A DNA stretch of 64,000 nt from Cepaea nemoralis (Eukaryota > Mollusca > Gastropoda > Stylommatophora > Helicidae). The stretch lies in contig JACEFZ010006258.1 of NCBI GenBank assembly GCA_014155875.1, positions 542,501 to 606,500 of the forward strand. The letters are read 5' to 3'. Below are positions 1 to 12,059 of this stretch, one piece after another; position 1 is the first letter of the stretch; each line of letters opens with the position of its first letter. Both the position numbers and the translations under genes were made by a program. The notes under the pieces are model-generated. The model saw nothing but the letters and a program-made list of their open reading frames with translations. It was not told the DNA's origin and made no database searches.

Positions 1-23
1 TGATGAGATGAGATGAGATGAGA

Positions 24-24
<1 letters not shown>
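1..24 (+). repeat. 3' tail of a LINE-J copy, (GATGA)n
   Basis: The window opens inside a GATGA-type pentanucleotide run. The same run ends the 4.4-kb LINE-J at 44,920-44,937 (AGAGATGAGATGAGATG), so this is probably the tail of another copy lying upstream of the window. Only the tail is visible, so family membership is inferred from the tail alone. Confidence 0.4.
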
Positions 25-102
<78 letters not shown>

Positions 103-122
103 CTCAAACAGACAGACAGACA
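25..122. repeat. (CAGA)n microsatellite
   Basis: Near-perfect CAGA repeat with one interruption (CACTCAAA) near 102-109. Confidence 0.95.
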
Positions 123-322
123 GTATTGAATTGAAATGAATTGAATTGAACTTTATTTTAAAAGGGTTACTAACTGGGCACGTAGGCCCGTCTTACATTC
201 GGCCCGTCCAGTCACTCATCTTTCGTTCATCAACAGAATATGATACATTCACATAGGAGAAAAAAAAAACATTGTCATATGAATGTTGAAAGTATAAACA
301 ATGCATATTATCATGTTATATG
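123..322 (-). mobile_element. Retroposon 3' end with AATAAA and short-repeat tail, copy 1
   Basis: Read on the minus strand, about 170 bp of unique sequence ends in AATAAA (complement of 152-157) followed at once by a TTCAA-type simple repeat. A second copy with the same order of parts lies at 34,796-35,012. In both, the unique block is bordered on its other side by a CACACATCCC-type minisatellite starting at the same point. The AATAAA plus short-repeat tail is typical of non-LTR retroposons and SINEs. No coding capacity or tRNA-like head is visible, so the family is unassigned. Confidence 0.6.
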
Positions 323-1080
323 ACACATCCCCTCCCATACACACATCCCGCAACAACCTACACACACATCCCTCACCCACTTACACATTACCCACCCATA
401 TCAACAACCCCCACCCACCAAACATCCCTACTACCACTCACTCATTCCCCCCATCAAACCAGACATCTCGAATCCACCCACACACACATCCCTCACCCAC
501 ATCTCCACCCACACACTTCTCCCAACCCACTCACACATACCCCAACCCACACACACACTCACCCATACACACATGCTACACCCACCCACCAACACACCCC
601 CAACCACACACACATCCCGCACCAACCCATACACATCCCTCTCCCAATCACACATCACGCCCCCCCCCCCATACCCACACATCTTCCCATCCACACACAC
701 ACATCCCCAAACACACATTTTCCCACCCACCCACAAATTTCACTTCCACCCACCCACACACCACCCACCCATCTTCCCATCCACACACACATCCCCAAAC
801 ACACATTTCCCCACCCACCCACAAATTTCACATCCACCCAACCACACACCCCCACCAACCACATATACATCCCCAACCCACACACACATCCCCCACCCAC
901 AATCATCCCTCACGCATACACACATCCCCCACACCCCCTAAACACGCCCCAACACACAAACATCCCCCACCTACCAACACCCACACATCCCCCACCCGCC
1001 AACACCCACACACACCACTACCAACCAACATCCACACAAAAACACAAACCCAAACACACATCCCCTCCCACACATCCCAC
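323..1080. repeat. Degenerate ~17-bp minisatellite, CACACATCCCCCACCCA type
   Basis: Imperfect tandem units of CACACACATCC and CCCACCCA, almost free of G on the plus strand. Open frames across it are His/Pro/Thr-rich by-products. The minus strand (GGGTGGGGGATGTGTGTG) has many closely spaced G-runs. The same array type recurs at 35,013-35,867 beside the same retroposon end. Confidence 0.9.
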
Positions 1081-1149
1081 AGACAGACAGACAGACAGAC
1101 GGACGGACGGACGATCGAACGGACGGACGGACGGACGGACGGACGGACG

Positions 1150-1198
<49 letters not shown>

Positions 1199-1219
1199 GT
1201 AGGTAGGTAGGTAGGCAGG

Positions 1220-1256
<37 letters not shown>

Positions 1257-1295
1257 GGATAGATAGATAGGTAGGTAGGTAGGTAGGTAGGCAGG

Positions 1296-1379
<84 letters not shown>

Positions 1380-1380
1380 C
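1081..1380. repeat. Compound tetranucleotide repeat (GACA, GACG, GATA, GGTA)
   Basis: Blocks of GACA, then GGAC, then a long GATA run broken twice by GGTA blocks near 1196-1220 and 1268-1298. Block changes by single-base steps suggest in-place expansion of mutated units. Confidence 0.95.
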
Positions 1381-2114
1381 ACCAGTCCTGCTAAATACAC
1401 TTTCAAAAATTACTCATGAGCAGGAAACCCACTCCAGGTCCCCGTTTAACAATCTGTCAGTCAAATCGCCCCGCCTCCCAATCAAACACACGCTATATGC
1501 AATGTACCACGTGCTGCTATTGGCGGGAATCCAATCGATCGGCGCGTGAATACACGGCATCAACTTTGACTCAACACCGCTGGAAATGCAAAGAACGTCA
1601 TCAGAGTTAGCTCACTAGTGAAAAGAGGGGGGAAAAAAGAAATTACCGGTGTCGATTTAATTCCAACCCTGGAAAAAATTATCCCCTGGATTGTTTTATC
1701 ACTTTGAAGTATTGATGTGTGTTAATCAAATTTCTATGCTATATTTGCATTTTTGCTTAAGAATCAACTTTAAGACGAAAACCATGTACTGGTAGGCGAT
1801 GTAGGGGAGGTAGATTTGAATGCGTTTTCTGTTCGAGTCAACTAGCGAGGGCTTCAGCGAGCGATAATATGAGTAAAGCTTTAAATAAGGTGTTTGGCCA
1901 AGCTGAAATTATAACTGTTGAAGCGTGCCTGTTTACATACTTCAGGTTGCCGAAGTCGTGTAGTAGGTAGAGTGTTTGCCTGCAGATCAGCGGGTATTGG
2001 TTCTTTAACGAGAAAGGAGGGTTAAACGACCCCGGGGTAACTAAACGGGGCACCTGAAAAATTTCTTTGAAAGCATTGGTAAATATAATACCCTTTACTT
2101 AATTTACAGTACTG
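1381..2114. other. Non-repeat stretch with CCAAT/E-box-like motifs
   Basis: No gene or repeat recognised. Positions 1470-1560 are less AT-rich and carry CCCAATCA, an E-box CACGTG, ATTGGCGGG and CCAATCG close together. These resemble CCAAT-box and E-box promoter motifs, but short motifs occur by chance and no transcript can be tied to them. Confidence 0.2.
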
Positions 2115-2416
2115 GTAGCGGTCAAGAACAGGATCTGTAACATTTAGTAGATGCGGTGTGGTGTATAGTGAACAACTAGGGTTAGAATTAAATTGTAAGA
2201 AGACACAGATTATGGTCGTCACCAGGAAGTAAGAAATACCACAATGCAATATATATAAGTTAATTGGAATATTCTTAAACAAGTGAATCGGTACAATTAT
2301 CTCGGAACAGTTATAACATCTAATGGAAGGTGTCTTAAAGAGACTAGAACAAGAATCTCTATGAGAAGGTAGCCTTTTGCAAGATGGAAAAAATACTGAC
2401 CAATAAAAGGATGTCA
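2115..2416 (+). mobile_element. R1-like LINE fragment, RT C-terminal part, 5' piece
   Basis: Frameshifted coding sequence of the RT connection region. It is recognisable by comparison with the better copy at 44,950-45,620: the segments coding for NEQ-LQQLVDAV, EQLGLELN-KK, KQVNRYNYLGTV and GRCLEE-RTRI. The copy is 5'-truncated here and interrupted by SINE-1; it resumes at 2674. Confidence 0.7.
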
Positions 2417-2426
2417 ATTGAGAAAA

Positions 2427-2663
2427 GAAGGTCTCCCTGGCCAAGGTGTTAACGACACTGTTCGTAATCCCATATATCCACGTGGAGAAAAAAGCAGTTG
2501 TTTCGCGCCGCGCTGGTACCTTACGGGGGTATGTGAGCCGGTCGTTCAGAAAGCAATGGCAAACTACTGAACGTAAAACTTGCCTAGTACATCAACAGCA
2601 GCTGAAATATTATGGTGTTGACTGCGACGTCCTGTAAGGGATATGCAACAACAAAAACAACAC
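2427..2663 (+). mobile_element. SINE-1, nested in a LINE, with ~10-bp TSD
   Basis: A roughly 237-bp insert starting GTCTCCCTGGCCAAGGTG and ending in an A-rich ACAACAAAAACAAC tail. It is flanked by ATTGAGAAAA at 2417-2426 and 2664-2673, a target-site duplication. The core AGCAATGGCAAACTACTGA and the end TTGACTGCGACGTCCTGT recur at 55,803-56,048 (+), and in reverse at 31,883-32,042 and 48,390-48,592. The reverse copies keep a better tRNA-like head with a B-box-like GTTCGAAAC, so I infer a tRNA-derived SINE. Confidence 0.8.
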
Positions 2664-2673
2664 ATTGAGAAAA

Positions 2674-2800
2674 AGTGTGTTGAAGCGCTACATAGAACCT
2701 ATACTTTTGTATAGATGTGAAACGTGGACAATGAACAGACAAGCTGAAAACCATAGAGGCGTATGGCGGCAACAATTATCTGTGTAATCACGTCGTTCGT
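2674..2800 (+). mobile_element. R1-like LINE fragment, 3' piece after SINE-1
   Basis: Continues the interrupted LINE: codes for remnants of KRVLKRYIEPILLYRCETWT and the following QAEN region, then decays. Joining 2416 to 2674 restores the LINE order seen at 45,600-45,690, which supports the SINE being the later insertion. Confidence 0.65.
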
Positions 2801-2843
2801 ATTTTGTGTCTAGGTTTAAGCATTATGTAATAAGCACTCAATC

Positions 2844-3186
2844 GGGACGCAGAGGTGTTTCCAAGGCACCAGGGCCGGGTTATATACTGGCCAAGACCTA
2901 TTGACGCGTCCTCGTCGAGCGTCCTGGGCAATAGGTCCCTTCGGGGTCAGGGCTAAAGTCAGTAGGATCGCCGATTCCTCCGAAGTCGGAGAGTGTCTGC
3001 CTGTACGGCGAGGAACCACCAGTCTGCACACACCAATAAGCCAGACATGGGACAACGGATACTCACGCAAACCTCAGGTCCTGTATGACATCACACTGAT
3101 GTTGGACAACAGGATGCCTTCATCCGAAATACAGGACTTCGCGTTGGAGCTCAAGCCAACGAACACAAGCAAGCAAGCAAGCAAGC
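2844..3186 (+). mobile_element. 343-bp retroposon with (CAAG)n tail and 12-bp TSD
   Basis: Bounded by a perfect direct repeat AAGCACTCAATC at 2832-2843 and 3187-3198. The insert is less AT-rich than its flanks and ends in a CAAG repeat at about 3165-3186, the structure of a retroposon with a simple-repeat tail. I see no RT motif and no convincing tRNA-like head; an open frame of about 106 codons at 2901-3221 crosses the insert boundary and is probably fortuitous. Because the tail unit overlaps the duplicated AAGC, the true TSD could be a few bases shorter. No second copy was found in the window. Confidence 0.7.
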
Positions 3187-3239
3187 AAGCACTCAATCTG
3201 AGGATCGAGCCGCATCTGTAATTCTATGAGCCATTCCAC

Positions 3240-6200
3240 CATGAGGACATCATGTCAAACCAGGTGGTTGTGACATGTTCGATTGAGACAGAGGACCTAG
3301 TTAGTAGTGTTCTCTGGAAATATATCTTGAATAATAAATATACAAGATAAAGGATATGATTTTGCACGTTTTTGTCTAGAGGTCTCTCAAATGAGATAAT
3401 CATTCCCGCAATAGCCCTTTTGGAGAACCATTTTTCCTTTGGCTCTGAACCCCCACTGTGAGACTACCAAGTATCTACACAGAAATTTATAAAAGAAGAA
3501 AAAGGTTCCCTCAAGGCCAAAAGGAGATCTGAACTATTCGCCCCTGTACAACTGAGGATTCAATTCACTCATTATACTGTTGTCAGTGTGCTGTTCGTCC
3601 GTCACATTAGATCTTCCCTTATTTATTTTGTTTGTGTCAAAAGTGACCTATATCAGTTGTCCAATTATATCTTAGGACTTTAGGTTTCAATACTAGCAGA
3701 CAAACTCAACAATAACTGTACATAACATCTGTTGAACAAGACATCTACATGACAGGTTCTTGACAAAAGTGGGACATACATTCACATGGAAATGTTTACA
3801 CCAACCATTGCACAAGACATACATCATGAGAGATACTTGACAACATTTATACAAGACTTTTCACAATATCTGTAACCAACCACAGTAACTTTAAGACATT
3901 CTCCTGAGACATGTACTTAAAACACTGGTTCATTAACATTCTTAATTGAGCTGATGGTGAGTCGAGTGAAGACCAATGGTTTACCCTTGTGTCATATCTG
4001 CACTTCAATAAATACATACATAATGTACAAAATATGCAGAACATGCATGCAGATAACCATGATACATCAACTCCTAAATAATCCACCAACTGCTCAATAC
4101 TCTCCTCCTCCTCTCTTCTCTAACTACACCACTCATTCATGTAACTATCATCACTTGTCTCTTGGGAACTTTATAAAATCCTATCATGGGAAACTTAAGG
4201 GAGGAACTACTGTTCTGGACCAGTTGCATCCTGTTATCATCAGTAATTGATGTTGGGAAAGCTCCAGGTAGCAGACTTCCTATAATAAGCTCCATGGCAG
4301 ATTATTTCCTCTTGAGAACAGAATTTGGGATGATGGTACTGAATCTCACTGTTGACCAGACTGTCTGTGAATGCTGTCACTGGGGTACTTCAAATGGTTG
4401 AGGATAGCACTCTCCTGACATTGGGAGATGTATACTCGGTACATGTAGAACATGACTTGTCGAAGAGACCCAGAGATCTGAACACAATCCAATATATTGC
4501 AGCACTTCACTTCGCTAGTCCAACCTCACCTACTCTTCAAGTCTTCATTCACAATCACTGTGTGAGCACCAGGCTGGTTATTCTCCAAGTTAAGTCTCAG
4601 ATGAACAATCATTGCAAGTTACTTCACCAGGTATCATGAATGTAGTTATTAACAAGAGACCTGATTTTACATTTTCTCAGATGACACTGATATTTAATGA
4701 TCACTGTACTGATCCCTATAATCCATTATAATCACATGAATGGACTATTCAGAACTGTTTTTCTCCCATTGACATTCAGCTGTTAGAGAGCTGAGGTAAA
4801 ATTCTCCAGGAAATTCCTGTGTTTTGGGTTCTAGGAGAATGAATAAGTGGTCCATTGGGGCACAGTATTACCTTCTATGAACATGACTGAGACAAACTGT
4901 AGACAGGGGTCTTCTTTAATAAAGCAGGGTTCACTGTGCACCAAGACAGATTCACCAATGTCGAACATTCCTGCTTTCTGTTTAAAACAGTTACTTCATC
5001 TGACTGGGGCCAAAGGTTGTCATGAAAATAAAAGCTGGCAATTCAGCCTGTGTTCATCTGTGATTATCCCATGGATTACACTCAGAGGGAGTAGTTCTGG
5101 GTCTTGGGACTTCTGGTTAGTTGTCCCAGATGATATATGAAAGGCCTCTCCACCATCCTCTCTGTTCTCTGTTGATATACAAAATGGCACAACATCTCTT
5201 TACATTTGTTAAAAGATAATGTTATCATACATCAACATACACAGATGGAAATGGGGAGGTAAAGGTTGATAATGAAGTGTATTTCACTCTGATGTACTGT
5301 GGGTGATATGTTTTCTTTATTCACCCCTATCTGTGGTAATCACAAGCCTATATGTTGAGACAGGGTAGCTTAACACAATTCCAAGCATTTACTATGTTTA
5401 AGTTCTGACAATGTTTAAACCACAGTAGACCTGGGCACAATGAGGAACAGGCACAGTAAAGCAAGCACTATAGGGCAAGCAGCATGAGCAAGCATTGTGA
5501 CATAGCAACATGAGACAGGCATTGTGAATCAGCACATGAACAGGCATGTTGAGGAAAATGGAAAATAGGCATTTACAACTGCAATATGCAATATGTATTA
5601 ACTAATGGCATTTATCCAATTAGCAGACCAGACATCCATTCCAATGGTTGTGATGTTGGTGCATGAATGTCCTATTCCATACACACTCACACAGCAATGC
5701 CAGACCTCACCCCTTTCAGACCAGACTTGGCTCACAAGTACATCATCATCATCATCATGTGCTCTTCCCCCACTGAGTAATGTCCATATCTACTACAGTA
5801 GGTAAAGAAGCCAAATTGCATAAGCAATTGTTCTCATATGCACCAAAGCACATATGGGGAAAACATGTTTAGTCCTTGTAAATTTGCATGAGCCATACAG
5901 TATATTCAGCCGACTAAGACACAGGTTCACACACCTATTGTCCTTTTAAGAACTAGTTTATATGAACCTACCAACAGTAGAGGTACCAGTGTAATACTTC
6001 AGAGAGAAATTATATTAATTCTCCTGAGCGTAATCTAGCCACCAGGCATCACATGAACTTTGCAATTCTGGCGTGCCATGCACGTCCTGCTTACATATGG
6101 ATATTGAAGCATCTTTCTTTCTACTAATGTGAGAGGCTAATTCATCAAATCACCAGCTCACTCACTCCAACATTCTCAGCATTTACAAAGGAACTTGTAC

Positions 6201-7057
6201 ATGTTCACATCACACATTCCAATCCAGACTGCCAAATGTTAACTCGCAAGAGAAGTGTACAGTTGGGTTAAGAATGAGTCATGCCAGGCATTTATAATGC
6301 ACAAATGGTTTGCAAATTTGCATTGAGTGTAATTTACAATCATCAAGCATACGCAACCAGTCACAACAAGGGAATGATATGCACTTGGAGTATACAGCGT
6401 GGGAAACCTGACAGGTTGAAGAAGCAGTATTCAGAATACTGGCACACAGAAGTTCTGTTTTCACTATCACATTTTCTTCATAAAATACTCTTATATTCTT
6501 CTCTTTCGTTCACTAGGCATAACCACAACATTAAAGTATGTTTTAAAGTGGTACCTGTTATTCCAGAGAACAATATTTTTCTGAATCTTTAAGGGCATTT
6601 TTGCGTCCCCACATCACAAATAGCGACTGCTCCGGTTGGAATACTGGCTCAAACTACCAGATATTCAAATGTGGCCTAGTGAATAGCGTGGGCTGACACA
6701 ATTAGCCAATGAAAAGACGAACGCATACCGCTGCCCTACCCCACCGCGTTCTGGAACCTACGAATCTAAGAGTAGTCCTGCTATCTGGATGGTCTCCGTT
6801 CAAAGTTAAAAGTAGTTTTATGAATGTGTTGGACTGGGAATGTGGATGTCTGATCCATCATGTCACAGTGGTGACACGAACACTGTTCGCCTACTAAGAA
6901 CCAGTTTGACTAAGTAGAGTCAGGCCATAGCAAACTATTATCATAAAAGTCATAGACCCACACAAAGAGAAGTACGTGAAACACAACTATCTGTGCCCTG
7001 CCAATATGAACAAGCCAAAGAATAATATAACCACGGCTAGGATTCTTCAAAGTAAAT
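3240..7057. other. Low-repeat AT-rich stretch, no gene recognised
   Basis: All open frames here are under about 110 codons and show no family resemblance or clear splice pattern. A short (ATC)n run lies at 5739-5757 and a loose repeat of CAGGCA/CAAGCA words at 5445-5555. It could hold introns, regulatory DNA or old unrecognised repeats. Confidence 0.5.
5445..5555. repeat. Loose tandem repeat of GCAAGCA/AGGCAT words
   Basis: Units of roughly 18-20 bp built on GAACAGGCA, AAGCAAGCA and GAGCAAGCATTGTGA recur five or six times with much divergence. Low confidence because the units are short and irregular. Confidence 0.35.
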
Positions 7058-7195
7058 ACAACCTGCAATCGCGCCGTGGCAGAAGGCAAAGAAGCAAATA
7101 TCTGGATGGCTTTACCACATGGCATGGTCGAGACTAGGACACGGCTTATTCACATGACCGACAACGTTTATTGGCATGGCATATAATGATGATAA
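7058..7195 (+). mobile_element. R1-like LINE 3'-end relic
   Basis: A short stretch codes for GRRQRSKYLDGFTTWHGRD followed by an in-frame stop and ends GGCATGGCATATAATGATGAT. This is the last coding exon-like segment and GAT-type tail of the LINE family seen intact at 45,900-46,067. It is heavily decayed and 5'-truncated. Confidence 0.65.
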
Positions 7196-7199
7196 CTTA

Positions 7200-10100
7200 T
7201 TTGTTACATCTGGATTCTAAATGTTGCTGTTATGTAGCCGGGGATGCAGTGTTGGGGTGGGCGCCCAACCTTGCATAAATACACCATGGCTCGTGCGTTC
7301 ACCACTTCTACAGCAAAAGTCCAACTCCTGGCCTTCACGTGGCAGAACTGTTTTAACTAATAGGAGAAGGGGCGAGTCTCTGGCGTCGGAAAATAACCAG
7401 AATGCTCTGAATGTGTATGCACGTACATGCATGCGCAGACACGTGTGTGCGTGCCTACACATCTAAACTCGAGTAAGACCACAGGCTGCTCTAGTAAAAG
7501 AAAGATGCTGAAGACGGAGGAAACCAGCCAGGAGGCGCGCCATAGAAATCAGGATACCACGCAATTACGCCATGAGATATGTCGATTACAGCAAAGAGTT
7601 ATGGTGCTCACCCTGCTTTTGACCCCCAGGCAGGTGCAGTGCCGTGCCCTATGCCTCGAAAGGGACCAGCCAAAACGACTGGGGGTCCTTCTAGATGTGC
7701 TGTGGAGCCAGACAAAGACTAAAAGTAATGCACTGGAATGAGGAGGTAATTGTCACGAAATGCCGCGTTTACAACCCAGAATATTATCATGGACTTCAAC
7801 ATCTTAGGTACCACTTAGAGAAGAAAAAAAAACACATGAGAATGAATGTATTCTCTACTAGCATGTAAAAGACCACTGAACCGTGACGCAAGTGGGCTCA
7901 TAATGGCTTTGCAAGCAAATAAAACCGCCCAGGCATGACGCAAGCAACCTGGTTTATCACCAGAATTGGAAAACTGGTCTACTCCAGAGCCTAATTGCTC
8001 CTTTGACATGACACATGATAAGCAGGGCTAGGAAAATCTCTCAACCGCAATGGCTGACCACTGTGTGAAACAGAGCAGAGACCAAAGGTACGAACTAACT
8101 GATAAGACTCCTGGGGGTTAATCAGTGGTAGACTGACTGGGGCCTCTCAGCCACACACAGTGTGAAGCCACTGCCCCAGGTGTGAAGGCCAACCATTCAG
8201 AAAGAATTTATGATGGGCATGCTGGGAGATAATTCAGTCTGCACCACAAAAAATGTGGGAATTGAAATTGCTCAAACAGGAGACTACCCCAGTCAATGGT
8301 GGGAACCAGACCCCCAGATCAAATAAGGCATTTAAAACCACAAGAAAGTGGTAATTGTATTAAACGCCTTGAGAAGATAAGGAAAGAATGTATATGCTAG
8401 AAGATTCTAATACTCAGATCAGGAATGAAAAATCTTCGAACAGGTGAGAAGAGAGAGTAAATGTAGATTTCTCAGTAACTATCTAAGTCTTTTAGATGTA
8501 TGTACAGATTTTCAGTCTATATCTGACCTAGGTTATTTCAAGAAATATCATTGTCTAAGGTTACTTGAGTGTGCACTATTCTTTCTCAGTTCAGTGTACA
8601 AAATCATATTGCTTTAAGTGTTACTCTTCTGAGAAGTAGGAACCTTATGTGATCGGCAGATCTTGGCTAAGTTCTAGATATACTTTAGGTGTCTGTAGTA
8701 GATGCTTGTCAGTTCTTTGTAAACTAGCCTAGTTGCCTTTTGGTGTGTGCCTATTTGTTGTACAGAATATAGTCAACTGACTATTTCTTTAATTCTTACC
8801 ACAACAGTGGCTAATTAGTGGTGACTAAACCGGGCAGATCAGCAATATGGATGTTCTGTGTGGTCACTTCAGTTAGACGTGTTGTATATCTCATTTTGTA
8901 GCTATACAATATTATTACTAATTAGTAATGCATGATGCTATTATGTTGAGTATCATTATATGTCCATTTTGAAGTAATATAATGTATGTATATTGGATGT
9001 TTGATATAGTTGAATTGTCATATGCATAATTTTTGTTATACTTTGGACATGCATTCGGCAGACTTTTATTTGGTCTGTAACGTATATGGAAACTATGTTT
9101 CCCAGTTTGTTGTAGATAAGGATATTACTTCCTTTTTGCATTCATACTACGTATGTAAGAATAACCTTATATGCCATTTTGAATTCGCATACCTTAGGTT
9201 TATTTGATGTTGATTTGTTATATGGTAACTCACTAAGAATAATTTGGTGTTATGCTATTGTGTGCGCATTGGCACGTTGGCCATTGATGCGTTTGAAGCA
9301 GAGGTGTAATGGTACAGACATTACCCACAATTGGTATAGGGTATATGGTGCTTAACCATTTCAGTGTATTGTGGATGAGCGTTCACGGTAATTCACGGAA
9401 ACCTGGCACAGATACTGGTCACGGCATGTAAGCCCGGAGATCAGGTACTCTTATGATACCACTACCGACCCTTTGATCTGCAAAACCAACTTTGGACGTG
9501 AGGGACTACATGTCTGTCTGTATTAGGGACATGAACTTAGGACACTTCATGCATCATGACGGACGTTATAAGGGGGCAGAAATGTAATTACAGGCGTGTG
9601 AGACGATTGAAAAGTCCTCCCTAGACGAGACCGTAGGACAGAGATATGTAGGAACCGGAGGATAGTTAACGCAGTAGAAGCTGGAAGATAAACTTGGCCA
9701 GACTGGTCATTGTATAAGGGATATGATAGTATGTATGTATTACTTAGGATTATACTGATGTAGAACTAGATATAACACATTCTTGACTATTTCTTCCTAG
9801 CTCTCACTAAGAGCGCCTGAGTATAGATCTCAAGAACTAGAGACTGCCAGGTAGTGCCAGGACTGACAGGCGTCAGAATACCAGCAAGCTGTTTCTACTA
9901 GAGAGTGGAGATCTGACCATAGCTGCTTAGCTAATCTGGACCACAGATCCAGATAGTTGACAAGTAAGCATTGAAGTTATGTAATGTTTGTCATCACTAT
10001 CAATATGTTATATGAATTTCATCATCATCATCATCTCGAAAACATCAATGTCTAATAATAATGATAGACAATAAATGTTGTAGTTTTTTTAACTCATAGT

Positions 10101-10480
10101 TCAATTGTTATACTTTTAATTCCAATTATGCATACGTGTTGTGTGTGTACATTGGTGGGGACTTACTTAGACATCAAGGAAGAGAACAGTCAGGGGAGAA
10201 AAACCTGCAGTGGGATAGTTGTCGATTACTCTTAAATCTAGACTTAAAAATCTACCTCAGCTAACCTTCTCGTTCCCATTCCTTATCAAATATTCAGCAC
10301 AGTACATTTCATTTTGTTACGAGCCACTTGGAGCTGTACGTTGGATATTCATGGGGTTAATCTGTAGTTCCGCCATATAGATTTTGTCCCTAGTCAGTTT
10401 CTGACTATTTGGGGTTGCTCGCCAGTGAATAATACTTTCATCTAGGCGGTGGCGCACTCCGACTTCTGACAGTAATCCGC
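7200..10480. other. Low-repeat stretch, no gene recognised
   Basis: No frame longer than about 105 codons, no RNA gene and no transposon motif recognised. There is an (ATC)n run at 10,021-10,036 and an AATAAA at about 10,069. The TTGGTGGGGACTT near 10,153 resembles a primer-binding site after an LTR, but no matching second LTR or polyprotein could be seen. Confidence 0.4.
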
Positions 10481-10485
10481 AATAC

Positions 10486-11040
10486 AAAAATAAAACTAGA
10501 AAACATCTTGGACCAAGAAAAGGTAAGTGTATGTTGCTTGCAAGAAACTAAGCTCAACGAAAATATAACCTTCAAAATCAGAAACTACCATGTTACCGAT
10601 CTGACCGAAAGGACACGAGAAAATGTGGGATACTGACCCTTGAAAAAAAAAATAACATATCTGCCTCGCAAATTGAAGTTTACATGGAAGTGGCTGAGTA
10701 TCAAACTTAACACAGGCACTACAGATCTACATCTGATCAATTATTACTATCCAAGTGACCGCCAACAGGCACTGGACACACTACTATTTTAATAAAAAAA
10801 ATGATTGTATGGTGATTTCAACAGCCACTCGCAGAGCTGCGGCTATGATCACATGGACCAGAGAGGAGAGAGACTGGAAGACTGGCACGATGAGAATAGA
10901 TTCATATTCATTAGCAAGCCGTACCACATACCTTCTACCCGAGATCATGGCACACTAAAACTACACCTGACCTGGCTCTTCCCTCACCAGACCTGGAGTG
11001 GAACATCACACGAGTTGTTGTAATACAACTTGGTGGCAGT
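10486..11040 (+). mobile_element. LINE endonuclease (EEP) domain relic
   Basis: Broken reading frames code for LQETKL near 10,543, a NYYYPSDR-like segment near 10,740, and YGDFNSHSQS near 10,808, followed by a polar DHMDQRGER segment. QETKL and GDFN are hallmark motifs of apurinic-type endonuclease domains of LINE elements (metal-binding Glu, catalytic Asp-Asn). There are several frameshifts and stops, so it is dead. The first 75 bp recur inverted at 11,796-11,870, on the far side of a mariner relic. Confidence 0.7.
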
Positions 11041-11089
11041 TACCGTAGGCTAGTCTCTCTAAATGTAGAAAATGAGCTTGTAAGTGAAA

Positions 11090-11785
<696 letters not shown>

Positions 11786-11795
11786 CTGGTAAGGT

Positions 11796-11870
11796 CGTTC
11801 AGCTAAGTTTCTTGCCAGCAACATACACTTATCTTTTCTTGGTCCAAGATGTTTTCTAGTTCTATTTTTC
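11796..11870 (-). mobile_element. Inverted copy of LINE endonuclease 5' segment
   Basis: Reverse complement of 10,486-10,560 with few mismatches (CTTGGTCCAAGATGTTTTCT against AGAAAACATCTTGGACCAAG). It forms an inverted repeat with a ~1.2-kb spacer holding the rest of the endonuclease relic and the mariner pseudogene. The frame at 11,849-12,043 includes ETLDNLQKAIKNKRPGAN, weakly like the segment before a LINE RT domain. Confidence 0.65.
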
Positions 11871-12059
11871 TGAGCGCATTTATTGACCATGAAGGACTAT
11901 TGTTGGCCGACTTTAAAGAACCTGGTGTCAACGTCAACTCTACCCACTACTTGGAAACACTAGACAATCTGCAAAAAGCCATCAAGAATAAACGACCCGG
12001 TGCCAATGAGTTGTTTGGTAGCTCGCTGTCTCAAACTCACTGACAGATTTAACAGGAAC

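Noticed and set aside
301..1162. Two ~280-codon frames rich in His, Pro and Thr
   Set aside because: Translation of the CACACATCCC minisatellite, ending in GACG and GATA repeats.
1945..2015. Possible tRNA-derived head (GTAGTAGGTAGAGTG ... GGTTC)
   Set aside because: A-box and B-box words are loosely present, but no acceptor-stem pairing, no second copy and no TSD were seen.
2901..3221. 106-codon frame ending in Lys-Gln-Ala-Ser repeats
   Set aside because: It runs through the retroposon tail (CAAG)n and across its TSD, so it is not a gene.
10140..10175. Possible LTR end and primer-binding site (TGTGTGTACATTGGTGGGGACTT)
   Set aside because: No partner LTR, no gag or pol in the right orientation downstream, and no clear tRNA match.
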